A program made the translations under genes and the position numbers. Under the pieces are notes generated by a model. It made no database searches. It was not told the DNA's origin and saw only the letters and a list, made by a program, of their open reading frames with translations. Positions 51,440 to 60,542 of a stretch of DNA of 64,000 bases are shown one piece after another. Each line of letters opens with the position of its first letter. Position 1 is the first letter of the stretch. The stretch is from Streptomyces sp. PH10-H1 (GTDB taxonomy: Bacteria; Actinomycetota; Actinomycetes; Streptomycetales; Streptomycetaceae): the NCBI RefSeq assembly GCF_030063355.1, contig NZ_JASISZ010000046.1:1-64000 (forward strand), given 5' to 3'.

Positions 51440-52966
51440 TCAGTCCTCCGGATAGCGGCGCGGCGTCCAGACGATCTCCTCGCCGTCACCGCGCCGAATC
51501 GTGCGGGTCTGGGACGAGCCGACGATCAGGATCGTGCGCATGTCGACCTCGGCCGGGTCGAGGTCGGCCAGCCGCACGATACGTACGCTCTCCTCCGCTC
51601 CCCCGACGTCCCGGCCCAGCACCACAGGGGTGTCCGGCGCGCGGTGTTCGAGCAGCAGCTCGCGGGCCTTGCCGACCTGCCACGTCCGGCTGCGGGAGCC
51701 CGGGTTGTACAGCGCGAGCACCAGGTCGGCCGCCGCGGCGGCGCGCAGCCGCTCCGCGATGACCTCCCACGGCTTGAGGCGGTCGGAGAGCGAGATCGTG
51801 GCATAGTCGTGGCCCAGCGGGGCACCCACCCGGGCGGCGGCCGCGTTGGCGGCGGTCACCCCGGGCAGCACCCGCACCGGGACATCCTTGTACACGTCCT
51901 GAGCGGCGACCTCCAGAACAGCGGTGGCCATCGCGAACACACCGGGGTCGCCGCCGGACACCACCGCGACCCGCCGGCCGCGCCGCGCCAGATCCAGGGC
52001 GAACTCGGCGCGCTCCGACTCCACTTTGTTGTCGGAGCCGTGCCGGCGCTGGCCGGGGCGCTCGGGCACGCGGTTCAGATACGTGGTGTAGCCGACCAGG
52101 TCATCGGCGGCGGCCAGTGCTCCGCGCGTCTCGGGTGTGAGCCACAGTGGGCCTGCCGGGCCGGTCCCGACCACCACTACATCACCGTGCTCGCGCACCG
52201 CGGCGGGTGCCCCGATCCGGCTGGGCAGCACCGCCACGGAGAAGTACGGCACCGAATCCGCTTCCACCTCGGCCAGTTCGGCCGTGCGCTCGCCGGTCAT
52301 CGTGGCGCGTTCGACGTAACGGGCCTCCGCGAGCCGTCCGGAGCGCTCGACCGCGCGGCGTACGGCGGGGAAGGTGCGGCCCAGCTTCATGACCACGGCC
52401 GAGTCCGTCGATGCCAGGCGCGCGGTCAGTTCCTCCTCCGGCAGGGTGCCCGGCAGGATCGTCAGCACTTCCTCGCCCTCGACGAGCGGGACGCCCAGAC
52501 GGGCAGCCGCCGCGCTCACCGAGGTCACACCCGGGATCACCTCGGTCGGATATCGGTCGGCCAGCCGCTTGTGCATGTGCATGTACGAGCCGTAGAAGAG
52601 CGGGTCGCCCTCGGCGATCACCGCGACGGTGCGGCCGGCGTCCAGATGCGCGGCCAGCAGCGCGGCCGCATCGGCGTAGAACTCCTCCATCGCGCCCCGG
52701 TATCCGTCGGGGTGGTCGGTGGTCTCGGTGGTGACCGGGTAGACCAGCGCCTCCTCGATGTGGTCGGGGCGGATGTGCTTCGCGGCGATGGACCGGGCTA
52801 TGGACCGGCCGTGCCGTGCGCTGTGGTAAGCGATCACATCGGCTTCGGCGATGATCTCCACCGCGCGCAGCGTCATCAGCGACGGGTCGCCGGGGCCGAG
52901 GCCGACTCCGTACAGCCGGCCGGTGCTGTGCTCGTCCAAACCCTGCTCGCTCATGCCCTTGCTCAT
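51440..52966 (-). CDS. cobIJ: Fused precorrin-2 C20- and precorrin-3B C17-methyltransferase
   Basis: 508-aa fusion of two tetrapyrrole methylases. CobI part (about 15-250): LYGVGLGPGDPSLMTLRAVEII, VAVIAEGDPLFYGSYMHMHK, VIPGVTSVSAAAARLG. CobJ part (about 265-505): DVVVVGTGPAGPLWLTPET, VVSGGDPGVFAMATAVLEVA, VLPGVTAANAAAARVGAPLGHDYATISLSD. ATG 52966 (GAGGA upstream) overlaps the cobH stop by 4 bp. Such fusion is common in actinomycetes. Operon order on this strand: cobG, cobH, cobIJ. Confidence 0.94.
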   Translation of the reverse strand: MSKGMSEQGLDEHSTGRLYGVGLGPGDPSLMTLRAVEIIAEADVIAYHSARHGRSIARSIAAKHIRPDHIEEALVYPVTTETTDHPDGYRGAMEEFYADAAALLAAHLDAGRTVAVIAEGDPLFYGSYMHMHKRLADRYPTEVIPGVTSVSAAAARLGVPLVEGEEVLTILPGTLPEEELTARLASTDSAVVMKLGRTFPAVRRAVERSGRLAEARYVERATMTGERTAELAEVEADSVPYFSVAVLPSRIGAPAAVREHGDVVVVGTGPAGPLWLTPETRGALAAADDLVGYTTYLNRVPERPGQRRHGSDNKVESERAEFALDLARRGRRVAVVSGGDPGVFAMATAVLEVAAQDVYKDVPVRVLPGVTAANAAAARVGAPLGHDYATISLSDRLKPWEVIAERLRAAAAADLVLALYNPGSRSRTWQVGKARELLLEHRAPDTPVVLGRDVGGAEESVRIVRLADLDPAEVDMRTILIVGSSQTRTIRRGDGEEIVWTPRRYPED

Positions 52967-53604
52967 TCTTCCTCGCTCGCGATGGCGTTGATCGCTGCCG
53001 CGGCGATGGCGCTGCCCCCGCGCCGTCCCCGTATCACCAGGTACTCCAGACCTGAGGCGTCCTCGACGAGCGCGTCCTTGGACTCGGCGGCACCGACGAA
53101 GCCGACCGGGACGCCGATGACCGCTGCCGGGCGCGGCGCGCCTTCCCTGATCATCTCCAGCAGCCGGAAGAGCGCGGTGGGCGCGTTGCCGACGGCCACC
53201 ACCGCGCCCTCCATACGGTCGCGCCACAGCTCCAGCGCGGCGGCGCTGCGGGTGGTGCCGAGCTTCGCCGCGAGGTCGATCACCGACGGGTCGGACAGCG
53301 TGCACACCACCTCGTTGCCGGCGGGCAGCCGCTTGCGGGTCACTCCGCTGGCGACCATCGCGACATCGCACAGGAGGGGAGCGCCGGAGCGCAGCGCCTC
53401 GCGGGCGCGGGCCACCACGTCCGGGGTGTAGGCGAGGTCACGTACCAGGTCGACCATGCCGCAGGCGTGGATCATCCGGACCGCGACCTGGCTGACGTCG
53501 GCGGGGAGCCCCGCGAGGTCCGCCTCGGCACGGATGGTGGCAAAGGACTGACGGTAGATCGCCGCGCCGTCCTTCTCGTAGTCGAACACTGTGCACTCGC
53601 TCAT
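52963..53604 (-). CDS. cobH: Precorrin-8X methylmutase
   Basis: 213 aa. It moves the methyl group from C11 to C12, forming hydrogenobyrinate. Catalytic His46 in AVRMIHACGM, plus LLCDVAMVASGVTRKRLPAGNEVVC and VGNAPTALFRLLEMI and IGVPVGFVGAAESKDAL, all characteristic. 4 bp after cobG and overlapping cobIJ, so part of a coupled operon. Confidence 0.95.
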   Translation of the reverse strand: MSECTVFDYEKDGAAIYRQSFATIRAEADLAGLPADVSQVAVRMIHACGMVDLVRDLAYTPDVVARAREALRSGAPLLCDVAMVASGVTRKRLPAGNEVVCTLSDPSVIDLAAKLGTTRSAAALELWRDRMEGAVVAVGNAPTALFRLLEMIREGAPRPAAVIGVPVGFVGAAESKDALVEDASGLEYLVIRGRRGGSAIAAAAINAIASEEE

Positions 53605-53608
53605 TTCG

Positions 53609-54967
53609 TCACTGCGTCACGGTCGTTGTGCGCGCTGCCGCCACGGCGGCGGCGAACTCTGAGGGCACGGTCACGGCTGTGTGCAGCCGCTCCCCGCGCA
53701 GGGAGATGTCGTAGCCGTCGGTGGTCGCGACCACATCCACCCAGTCACCGTGCGGGTGACCGCAGCGTCGCTCGCAGCCGGACCAGTACACGGGAAGCCC
53801 GCCCCCGGTCCCGAGTGCCTGCGCCGCGTCGGCCCGCACATCGGCCAGGGATTTGGCGCAGCCCGGCTGTCCGATACAGGCCCCCACGCCGTGCCAGGGC
53901 GATTCGGGGCCGGTGATCAGCCCGGCCGCGGACAGCTCCGCGAGCCGCTCGGCGGCGCTGCCCGGGGTCAGTCCTGGCAGGACGACACCGCGCCAGGGCG
54001 TCAGCCGCAGGCCGCCGCTGCCGTCGTGCAGCGCCGTGTCCGTCAACAGCCGCCACTGTGCGGCGGTGAGCCGGCCCAGCGGCGCCATCGCGGACAGCGC
54101 CACGCGGCCGTCGGGCCCCGCCACGATGCCGGGCGCCGGCGGAAGGGCCACGGGACCGGGCGGTTCGGTCCGGCGCATGAGTCCGGCCCTGATGTCCCGG
54201 CCGGCGAGGTGTCGCAGGACATCGCGGACGAATACGTCCGGATCGCCGGGCAGCTCACGCACCCGCCACGCACCGCCGCCACCGCCGCCACTGCCGTCGG
54301 CCCCGGCGTCGCGGGCAGCCGTGAGGAAGACCTCGGCGGTCAGGAGCGCGGACCGGGCCGCGTCCTCGGCGGGAACACCGATCGCCTCACCGGCCGCGCC
54401 GATCCACAACAACGCGCGGGAGTCCGGCGCTGCGACCAAGGTCACATCGGCGCCCAGTGCCGCCACATCACCGCGGCCGTCGTCGAGCGCGAACAGGAAG
54501 CGCCCGGACAGCGCGGCCGCCGCTTCGCTTGCGCACAGCAGACCGTCCAGCCGGCGGACCCACGGTTGCACATCGGCGGTTCCCCGAAGGTCGAGTCCGG
54601 AGAGCGGGGAAGCGACGATGTTCCGCACCCGCTCATGCCGGGGCGAGGGCAGCAGCCCCGCCCCCGCGAGAGCGTCCGCGAGTTGCTGGCCGCAGCCCGC
54701 GTCCAGTCCGCGCAGCTGCACATTGCCGCGGGAGGTGAGATGCAGGGATCCGTCCCCCAGCCGCTCCGCGGCATCCGCCAGCAACTGGGCCTGGCGCGCG
54801 GTCAGCACGCCGGCGGGAATCCTGATCCGCGCGAGCGCGCCGTCGTCCGCCGCGTGCAGCCGCAGGCTGCCGGGGCATGCGTCACCGCGGTCACGCTGGG
54901 CAGACCCCTCCCGTCGCGGGAGTGGGGCGGAGGGCATGGGCATGGCGGCGAGCATACCGACCATCAC
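53609..54967 (-). CDS. cobG: Precorrin-3B synthase (monooxygenase)
   Basis: Up to 452 aa, nitrite/sulfite-reductase-like fold with [4Fe-4S] ligands visible in GACIGQPGCAKSLAD and YWSGCERRCGHPHG. N-terminal ferredoxin-like half: RIRIPAGVLTARQAQLLADAAE, LHLTSRGNVQLRGL. It uses O2 to hydroxylate C20 and form the lactone, the marker of the aerobic route. A run of seven Gly residues interrupts the middle (ADGSGGGGGGAW). The start is uncertain among several ATGs between 54967 and 54934, none with a clear ribosome site. Divergent from cobN. Confidence 0.9.
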   Translation of the reverse strand: MMVGMLAAMPMPSAPLPRREGSAQRDRGDACPGSLRLHAADDGALARIRIPAGVLTARQAQLLADAAERLGDGSLHLTSRGNVQLRGLDAGCGQQLADALAGAGLLPSPRHERVRNIVASPLSGLDLRGTADVQPWVRRLDGLLCASEAAAALSGRFLFALDDGRGDVAALGADVTLVAAPDSRALLWIGAAGEAIGVPAEDAARSALLTAEVFLTAARDAGADGSGGGGGGAWRVRELPGDPDVFVRDVLRHLAGRDIRAGLMRRTEPPGPVALPPAPGIVAGPDGRVALSAMAPLGRLTAAQWRLLTDTALHDGSGGLRLTPWRGVVLPGLTPGSAAERLAELSAAGLITGPESPWHGVGACIGQPGCAKSLADVRADAAQALGTGGGLPVYWSGCERRCGHPHGDWVDVVATTDGYDISLRGERLHTAVTVPSEFAAAVAAARTTTVTQ

Positions 54968-55015
54968 ACAAGACGTATGCCCCGCATCATCTCTACGGCC
55001 CTTACTATGCTCCTC

Positions 55016-55035
55016 GACGGGCCGACCGGCCCGTC
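55016..55035. promoter_or_regulatory. 20-bp perfect palindrome before cobN
   Basis: GACGGGCCGACCGGCCCGTC has the same GGGCCGACCGGCCC core as the dyad in front of the DevR-like regulator gene. It lies just after a possible -10 (TACTAT at 55003-55008) and before the riboswitch. It may be an operator or the outermost stem of the riboswitch leader. Confidence 0.4.
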
Positions 55036-55039
55036 AATG

Positions 55040-55165
55040 CCAGCGACGGCAACAGGGGAGGAAGCCCGGTGCGAATCCGGCGCGGTCCCGCCACTGTGAA
55101 CCCGGCCACCGAGCCGGGCGAGTCAGGAACTCCCGCCGTCCGACACCGCCCGGGGCGCGGACACC
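55040..55165 (+). ncRNA. Cobalamin (AdoCbl) riboswitch controlling cobN
   Basis: Conserved order of elements: GGAGGAAGCCCGGTGCGAATCC (55058 onward, split here by the usual conserved stems), CGGTCCCGCCACTGTGA with the B12 box GCCACTG, and the closing GAGTCAGGAACTC. It ends about 20-40 nt before the cobN ATG, so adenosylcobalamin should repress cobN translation or elongation. Only this arm of the cluster has one. cobL and cobK have none. Confidence 0.92.
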
Positions 55166-55186
55166 CCGAGGAAGGCCAGACGCCGC

Positions 55187-58100
55187 ATGCATCTGCTCCT
55201 GTCGACGTCCGACACCGACCTGCTCAGCGCCCGTGCTGCGAGCGGCCCGGTGGCGTACCGATTCGCCAATCCCGCCCGCCTCGAACTCGCCGAACTGCCT
55301 GCCCTCCTGGAGGGTGTCGACCTGGTCGTCGTACGCCTCCTGGGCGGTATCCGAGCCTGGCAGGAGGGCCTGGACCTGCTGCTGGCGGACGGCCGCCCGG
55401 TCGTCGTCCTCACCGGTGAACAGGCCCCCGACGCACAGCTGATGGAAGCGTCGACCGTCCCGATGGGCATCGCCGCCGAAGCCCACGCCTACCTGGCGCA
55501 CGGCGGCCCCGCCAACCTGGAGCAGCTCGCCCGCTTCCTCTCCGACACCGTGCTGCTCACCGGCCACGGCTTCGAACCACCTGCGCCCGCCCCCGCCTGG
55601 GGCCCGCTGGAACGCACCGAGCAGGACCGCGCGCGAGTCAACGGCGGTCCGACGATCGCGGTGCTCTACTACCGCGCCCACCACATGAGCGGCAACACCG
55701 CCTTCGTCGACGCCCTGTGCCGGGCCGTCGAGGATGCGGGAGGCCGCGCGCTGCCGCTGTTCGTCGCCTCGCTGCGCGCCCCCGAGCCGGAGCTGATCGA
55801 CGCGCTGCGCGCCGCCGACGCGATCGTGACCACCGTCCTGGCCGCAGGCGGCACCAAGCCCGCCGAGGCGTCCGCGGGCGGTGACGACGAGGCCTGGGAC
55901 GCGGGCGCGCTCACCGGCCTGGACGTCCCGATCCTCCAGGCGCTGTGCCTCACCGGCTCGCGGGCGGCCTGGGAGGACAACGACGAGGGCGTCTCGCCGC
56001 TGGACGCGGCCAGCCAGATCGCGGTGCCGGAGTTCGACGGCCGGCTGATCACCGTGCCGTTCTCCTTCAAGGAGATCGACGAGGACGGCCTGCCGGCGTA
56101 CGTCGCCGACCCCGAGCGGGCCGCCCGCGTCGCCGGAATCGCCGTACGCCACGCCCGCCTCCGGCACATCGCCCCCGCCGACAAACGCCTCGCCCTGGTC
56201 CTGTCCGCGTACCCGACCAAACACTCCCGGATCGGTAACGCCGTCGGCCTGGACACCCCCGCAAGCGCCATCGCCCTGCTCCGCCGACTCCAGGGCGAGG
56301 GCTACGACTTCGGCCCGGAGGAAGTCCCCGGCCTCGCCTCCGGGGACGGCGACGAGCTGATCCGCGCGCTGATCGAAGCGGGCGGCCATGACCAGGAGTG
56401 GCTCACCGAGGAGCAGCTCGCCCGTAACCCGGTCCGTATTCCGGCCGCCGACTACCGGCGCTGGTACGACACCCTCCCGGCCCGGCTGCGCGAGCGGGTC
56501 GAGGAGCACTGGGGGCCGGCCCCGGGAGAGATGTTCCTGGACCGCAGCCGCAACCCGGAGGGCGACATCGTCCTCGCCGCCCTGCGCCGCGGCAATCTGC
56601 TGATCCTCATCCAGCCGCCCCGCGGATTCGGCGAGAACCCGATCGCGATCTACCACGACCCCGACCTGCCGCCCTCGCACCACTACTTGGCCGCCTACCG
56701 CTGGATCTCCGCCGCCGCCTCGGACGGCGGGTTCGGCGCCGACGCCATGATCCACCTGGGCAAGCACGGCAACCTGGAATGGCTGCCCGGCAAGAACGCG
56801 GGCCTGTCCGCCGCGTGCGGTCCGGACGCGGCCCTCGGCGACCTGCCGCTCATCTACCCGTTCCTGGTGAACGACCCGGGTGAGGGAACGCAGGCCAAGC
56901 GCCGCGTCCACGCCACCCTCGTCGACCATCTGGTCCCGCCGATGGCCCGCGCCGACTCCTACGGCGACATCGCGCGCCTGGAGCAGCTCCTCGACGAGCA
57001 CGCCCAGATCGCCTCGATGGACCCGGCGAAACTCCCCGCCATCCGCGCCCAGATCTGGACCCTCATCCAGGCCGCCAAACTCGACCACGACCTGGGTCTC
57101 GAGGACCGGCCGGACGACGAGGGCTTCGACGACCTCATCCTTCATGTCGACGGCTGGCTGTGCGAGGTCAAGGACGCCCAGATCCGCGACGGCCTGCACG
57201 TACTGGGTTCCCCTCCTGCAGGCCCCGACCGCGTCAACCTCGTCCTCGCCATCCTGCGCGCCCGTCAGATCTGGGGTGGCACGGCTTCGCTGCCGGGTCT
57301 GCGCGAGGCTCTCGGCCTCGACGAGTCCAGCGCCACGCGCACCACGGCCGACGCGGCCGAGGAGCAGGCGCGCGCCCTGGTCGAGGCCATGGAAGCGGCC
57401 GACTGGGCAGCGTCCGCAGTCCCGTCCATAGCCGCGGGCCACCCTCAACCGGTCGCCGACATTCTCGATTTCGCGGCCCGCGAGGTCATCCCGCGCCTCG
57501 CCGCCACCACCGACGAACTCACCCACGCACTCCACGCGCTGAACGGCGGCTTCGTTCCGGCCGGTCCGTCCGGTTCGCCGCTGCGCGGCCTGGTCAACGT
57601 CCTGCCGACCGGTCGTAACTTCTACTCGGTCGACCCCAAGGCCATTCCTTCCCGGCTCGCCTGGGAGACGGGCCAGTTGCTCGCCGACTCCCTCCTGGAG
57701 CGCTACCGCACCGACAACGGCGACTGGCCCACCTCCGTCGGCCTGTCCCTGTGGGGGACCAGCGCGATGCGCACCTCCGGCGACGATGTCGCCGAGGCGC
57801 TGGCCCTGCTCGGCATCCGCCCGGTCTGGGACGACGCCTCGCGCCGCGTCACCGGCCTGGAGCCGATCCCGCTCGCCCAGCTGGGCCGCCCCCGTGTCGA
57901 TGTCACCCTGCGCATCTCCGGATTCTTCCGGGACGCCTTCCCGCACACCATCGGCCTGCTCGACGACGCGGTACGCCTCGCGGCCTCCCTCGACGAACCC
58001 GCGGACCAGAACTTCGTACGCGCCCACGTATCGGCCGATGTGGCCGAACACGGTGACGAACGCCGGGCCACCACCCGCATCTTCGGCTCCCGGCCCGGCA

Positions 58101-58795
58101 CGTACGGAGCGGGAATCCTGCAGCTCATCGACAGCCGCAACTGGCGCACCGACGCCGACCTCGCCGAGGTCTACACGGTATGGGGCGGCTACGCGTACGG
58201 CCGGGAACTGGACGGACGACCGGCCCGGGCCGAGATGGAGACCGCGTACAAGCGGATCACCGTCGCCGCGAAGAACACCGATACCCGCGAGCACGACATC
58301 GCGGACTCCGACGACTACTTCCAGTACCACGGCGGCATGGTCGCCACCGTCCGCGCCCTGCGGGGCACCGCCCCCGAGGCGTACATCGGCGACTCCACCC
58401 GCCCCGAGACGGTCCGCACCCGCACCCTCGTCGAGGAGACCTCCCGCGTCTTCCGCGCCCGCGTGGTCAACCCCAAGTGGATCGAGGCGATGCGTCGCCA
58501 CGGATACAAGGGCGCCTTCGAACTCGCCGCGACCGTCGACTACCTCTTCGGGTACGACGCCACCACGGGCGTGATCGCCGACTGGATGTACGACAAGCTG
58601 ACCGAGACGTATGTGCTCGACCCGGTGAACCGGGAGTTCCTCCAGAAGGCCAACCCCTGGGCCCTCCACGGCATCGCGGAACGACTTCTGGAGGCCGAGT
58701 CGCGCGGGATGTGGGCCAAGCCCGACCCGGCGGTGCTCGACGCGCTGCGCCAGGTCTACCTGGAGACGGAAGGGAACCTGGAGGGCGACGCCTGA
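55187..58795 (+). CDS. cobN: Cobaltochelatase subunit CobN
   Basis: 1202 aa, full length for the large subunit of the ATP-dependent aerobic cobaltochelatase, which inserts Co2+ into hydrogenobyrinate a,c-diamide together with CobS/CobT or ChlI/ChlD-like subunits. Motifs: VAVLYYRAHHMSGNTAFVDAL-type segment near 160-180, RLALVLSAYPTKHSRIGNAVGLDTPAS, GFGENPIAIYHDPDLPPSHHYLAAY, MIHLGKHGNLEWLPGKN, and ELDGRPARAEMETAYKRI. Start ATG 55187 directly after the riboswitch. No chelatase AAA+ subunit is in the window. Confidence 0.94.
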   Translation: MHLLLSTSDTDLLSARAASGPVAYRFANPARLELAELPALLEGVDLVVVRLLGGIRAWQEGLDLLLADGRPVVVLTGEQAPDAQLMEASTVPMGIAAEAHAYLAHGGPANLEQLARFLSDTVLLTGHGFEPPAPAPAWGPLERTEQDRARVNGGPTIAVLYYRAHHMSGNTAFVDALCRAVEDAGGRALPLFVASLRAPEPELIDALRAADAIVTTVLAAGGTKPAEASAGGDDEAWDAGALTGLDVPILQALCLTGSRAAWEDNDEGVSPLDAASQIAVPEFDGRLITVPFSFKEIDEDGLPAYVADPERAARVAGIAVRHARLRHIAPADKRLALVLSAYPTKHSRIGNAVGLDTPASAIALLRRLQGEGYDFGPEEVPGLASGDGDELIRALIEAGGHDQEWLTEEQLARNPVRIPAADYRRWYDTLPARLRERVEEHWGPAPGEMFLDRSRNPEGDIVLAALRRGNLLILIQPPRGFGENPIAIYHDPDLPPSHHYLAAYRWISAAASDGGFGADAMIHLGKHGNLEWLPGKNAGLSAACGPDAALGDLPLIYPFLVNDPGEGTQAKRRVHATLVDHLVPPMARADSYGDIARLEQLLDEHAQIASMDPAKLPAIRAQIWTLIQAAKLDHDLGLEDRPDDEGFDDLILHVDGWLCEVKDAQIRDGLHVLGSPPAGPDRVNLVLAILRARQIWGGTASLPGLREALGLDESSATRTTADAAEEQARALVEAMEAADWAASAVPSIAAGHPQPVADILDFAAREVIPRLAATTDELTHALHALNGGFVPAGPSGSPLRGLVNVLPTGRNFYSVDPKAIPSRLAWETGQLLADSLLERYRTDNGDWPTSVGLSLWGTSAMRTSGDDVAEALALLGIRPVWDDASRRVTGLEPIPLAQLGRPRVDVTLRISGFFRDAFPHTIGLLDDAVRLAASLDEPADQNFVRAHVSADVAEHGDERRATTRIFGSRPGTYGAGILQLIDSRNWRTDADLAEVYTVWGGYAYGRELDGRPARAEMETAYKRITVAAKNTDTREHDIADSDDYFQYHGGMVATVRALRGTAPEAYIGDSTRPETVRTRTLVEETSRVFRARVVNPKWIEAMRRHGYKGAFELAATVDYLFGYDATTGVIADWMYDKLTETYVLDPVNREFLQKANPWALHGIAERLLEAESRGMWAKPDPAVLDALRQVYLETEGNLEGDA

Positions 58796-58828
58796 CGTCT
58801 CGTCACGCGATCGCCGAGACCCCAGGAC

Positions 58829-58856
58829 TCCACGAACCCACGAACCCACGAACCCA
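58829..58856. repeat. Short CACGAACC tandem repeat
   Basis: The octamer CACGAACC repeats about three and a half times from 58829, in the 237-bp gap after cobN. The rest of that gap shows nothing gene-like on either strand. Confidence 0.7.
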
Positions 58857-59032
58857 ACCGTTCCCTTCGCCGACCGCGGCGGGGGAACGGGCAGGGGCGA
58901 GTGCCGGTTGGCCGGGACGGGTGGCCCGGTATCACGAACGGAGCGGCTTGCCGTCGCGTGTTCGCGCCGTCAGTGACGCGATGAAGCGCCGGATGCGCTC
59001 GCACGGGTCCGGCGCGTCCGGCCAGGTGGTCC

Positions 59033-59869
59033 GTGGACCAGCCGGGCATCGACAAACACCCCTGCGCGGCCCTGCAGCCGAACCGGCTCTGGCTGTTCTG
59101 GCAGAGCTACGACCCGGCTCAGCCCCCGGCCGACCGCAGATGGCGCATCTCGTTCGCCACCCGCACCGGCACGTCCTGGACGGCGCCGGCCGTATTCGGC
59201 GACCCGGCCGCCGAGCGGCGCACGCCGACCGCGGTCGCGGACAACGCCGGAGGCGTGTGGCTGTTCTGGCTGGAGATGTCGGGCGATGCCTGGCAGCTGC
59301 GGTACAACCGCCACGACGGCACCTCCTGGCAGCTGGCCGTCCCCCAGACCCCGCCCCTGGACGGCGGTCAGGACCCACGCGTCGAGGACGACCTGTACGT
59401 GCTGTTCCACCCATCGAGCACGACCCAGCGGTTGTGGCTGTTCTGGGCGCGCCACGAGCCCTGCGGACCGGCCGGGCAGACCCGGTGGAGCGTGGTCCAC
59501 CGGGTCAAGCAGGGACTGGACCCGGCCGCCGCCGACTGGTCCCCGGTCCGCGCGCTGCCCAAGACGGGCACCGGCGGCTACCACGACCGGCAGCCCGCCG
59601 CGCTGCTCACTCCCTCCGCCGACATCGAGCTTTTCTGGAGCTCCACCGAGAGGGGCGGCTGGTCCATCTCCCGCAACACGCTGACCCTCTCCACACTCAC
59701 CTGGGGAGCCAACCAGCAGCTTGTCGCCGGCCCGTACGCGCGCCGGGGGCCACTGGCGGTGGACACCGGATCCGGCACGCTGCTCGCCTACCGCTCCAAC
59801 GAAAGCCTCGCGTAAGCCAGTTCGGCCTACGGCGCCACCCACACCCTGGACCGCCGCTACGCCGGACGC
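59033..59869 (+). pseudogene. Fragment of a large WLFW-repeat protein, stopped by TAA
   Basis: Plus-strand frame with three WLFW repeats and a fourth related unit: NRLWLFWQSYD, GGVWLFWLEMSG, QRLWLFWARHEP and IELFWSSTERGGWS, spaced roughly 50-65 residues, each with TSW-type strands (GTSWTAP, GTSWQLA). The spacing suggests blades of a beta-propeller. The frame stops at TAA 59813-59815, but the same frame continues in character (ASSAYGATHTLDRRYAG) to about 59869, so a Tyr codon has probably become a stop. No start or signal peptide fits at the 5' side, so both ends look lost. I do not recognise the parent protein. A lectin or toxin-type surface protein is only a guess. Confidence 0.55.
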
Positions 59870-60114
59870 TGCCCGCAAGCCGGAACTCAGCACGCCCGAA
59901 TCCGCCCCGGCGCCGGAGGGCACACCGCGCGAGGCGCCCGGCCATGTCTTGGAACCCCGGCCTCTCAACCTCCGCCGGGTCACGGTAGAGGCAGGGGGAG
60001 ACCACTGCTCGTAGGCGGAAACCAGCGGGTTCGCGGATTCTGAAGGTCGGCGGGAAGCGAACCCGCTGGTAGTGGCGAGCATTCGCAGGGCTGGGCACGC
60101 AGGTTCAGCGCTGC

Positions 60115-60531
60115 TTGAATGCTCCAGTGATCGAGCTAGTGGTTGTCCTGGCAGCGGCGGGGCTGACGGCGTGGCTGTTCCGGCGCAAAGTGAAGCAACG
60201 TGCTAACAGTGCTACTCAGGGAAATGTGATCAAAGTTCCCTGCCTGCTCCGGCACCCTGCGCTGGAAGGACGATGGCTTCGTGGGCGGCTGCTGATAGGT
60301 CCCTCCGGAATGGCCTGGGAGCCCCGGACCAAGGCCGGCGCGGCAGTATCTCTTCCGGAAGGGTTGCAGCGGGTCAGCGTGCGTTCACCGTCGCTGCGCG
60401 AGGCGATGAAGATCAACGGTGGGTCCAGGATCGTTGAGTGCACCTCTCCCGAGGGGCCCCTTCTTGTTGCTGTGATGCCGAATGAGTTGGATCACGTAAT
60501 CACAGCCTTGAACAGCAACGGAGCAGAATAG
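60115..60531 (+). CDS. Small membrane protein, DUF2550-like
   Basis: About 138 aa. One N-terminal helix (IELVVVLAAAGLTAWLF), then a basic stretch and a soluble about 100-residue domain (VPCLLRHPALEGRWLRGRLLIGPSGMAWEPRTKAG, SRIVECTSPEGPLLVAVMPNELDHVI), resembling the DUF2550 family of actinobacteria. TTG 60115 or GTG 60127 may be the start, and neither has a clear ribosome site. Codon third positions are less GC-rich than in the neighbours. The 299-bp gap upstream (59816-60114) holds only remnants of the broken gene. Function unknown. Confidence 0.6.
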   Translation: MNAPVIELVVVLAAAGLTAWLFRRKVKQRANSATQGNVIKVPCLLRHPALEGRWLRGRLLIGPSGMAWEPRTKAGAAVSLPEGLQRVSVRSPSLREAMKINGGSRIVECTSPEGPLLVAVMPNELDHVITALNSNGAE

Positions 60532-60542
60532 ACAGCATCCCG

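Noticed and set aside
55034..58849. Open frame of about 1270 codons on the strand opposite cobN
   Set aside because: It mirrors cobN codon by codon (high-GC third positions keep the antisense frame open), has no domain resemblance and lacks a ribosome site.
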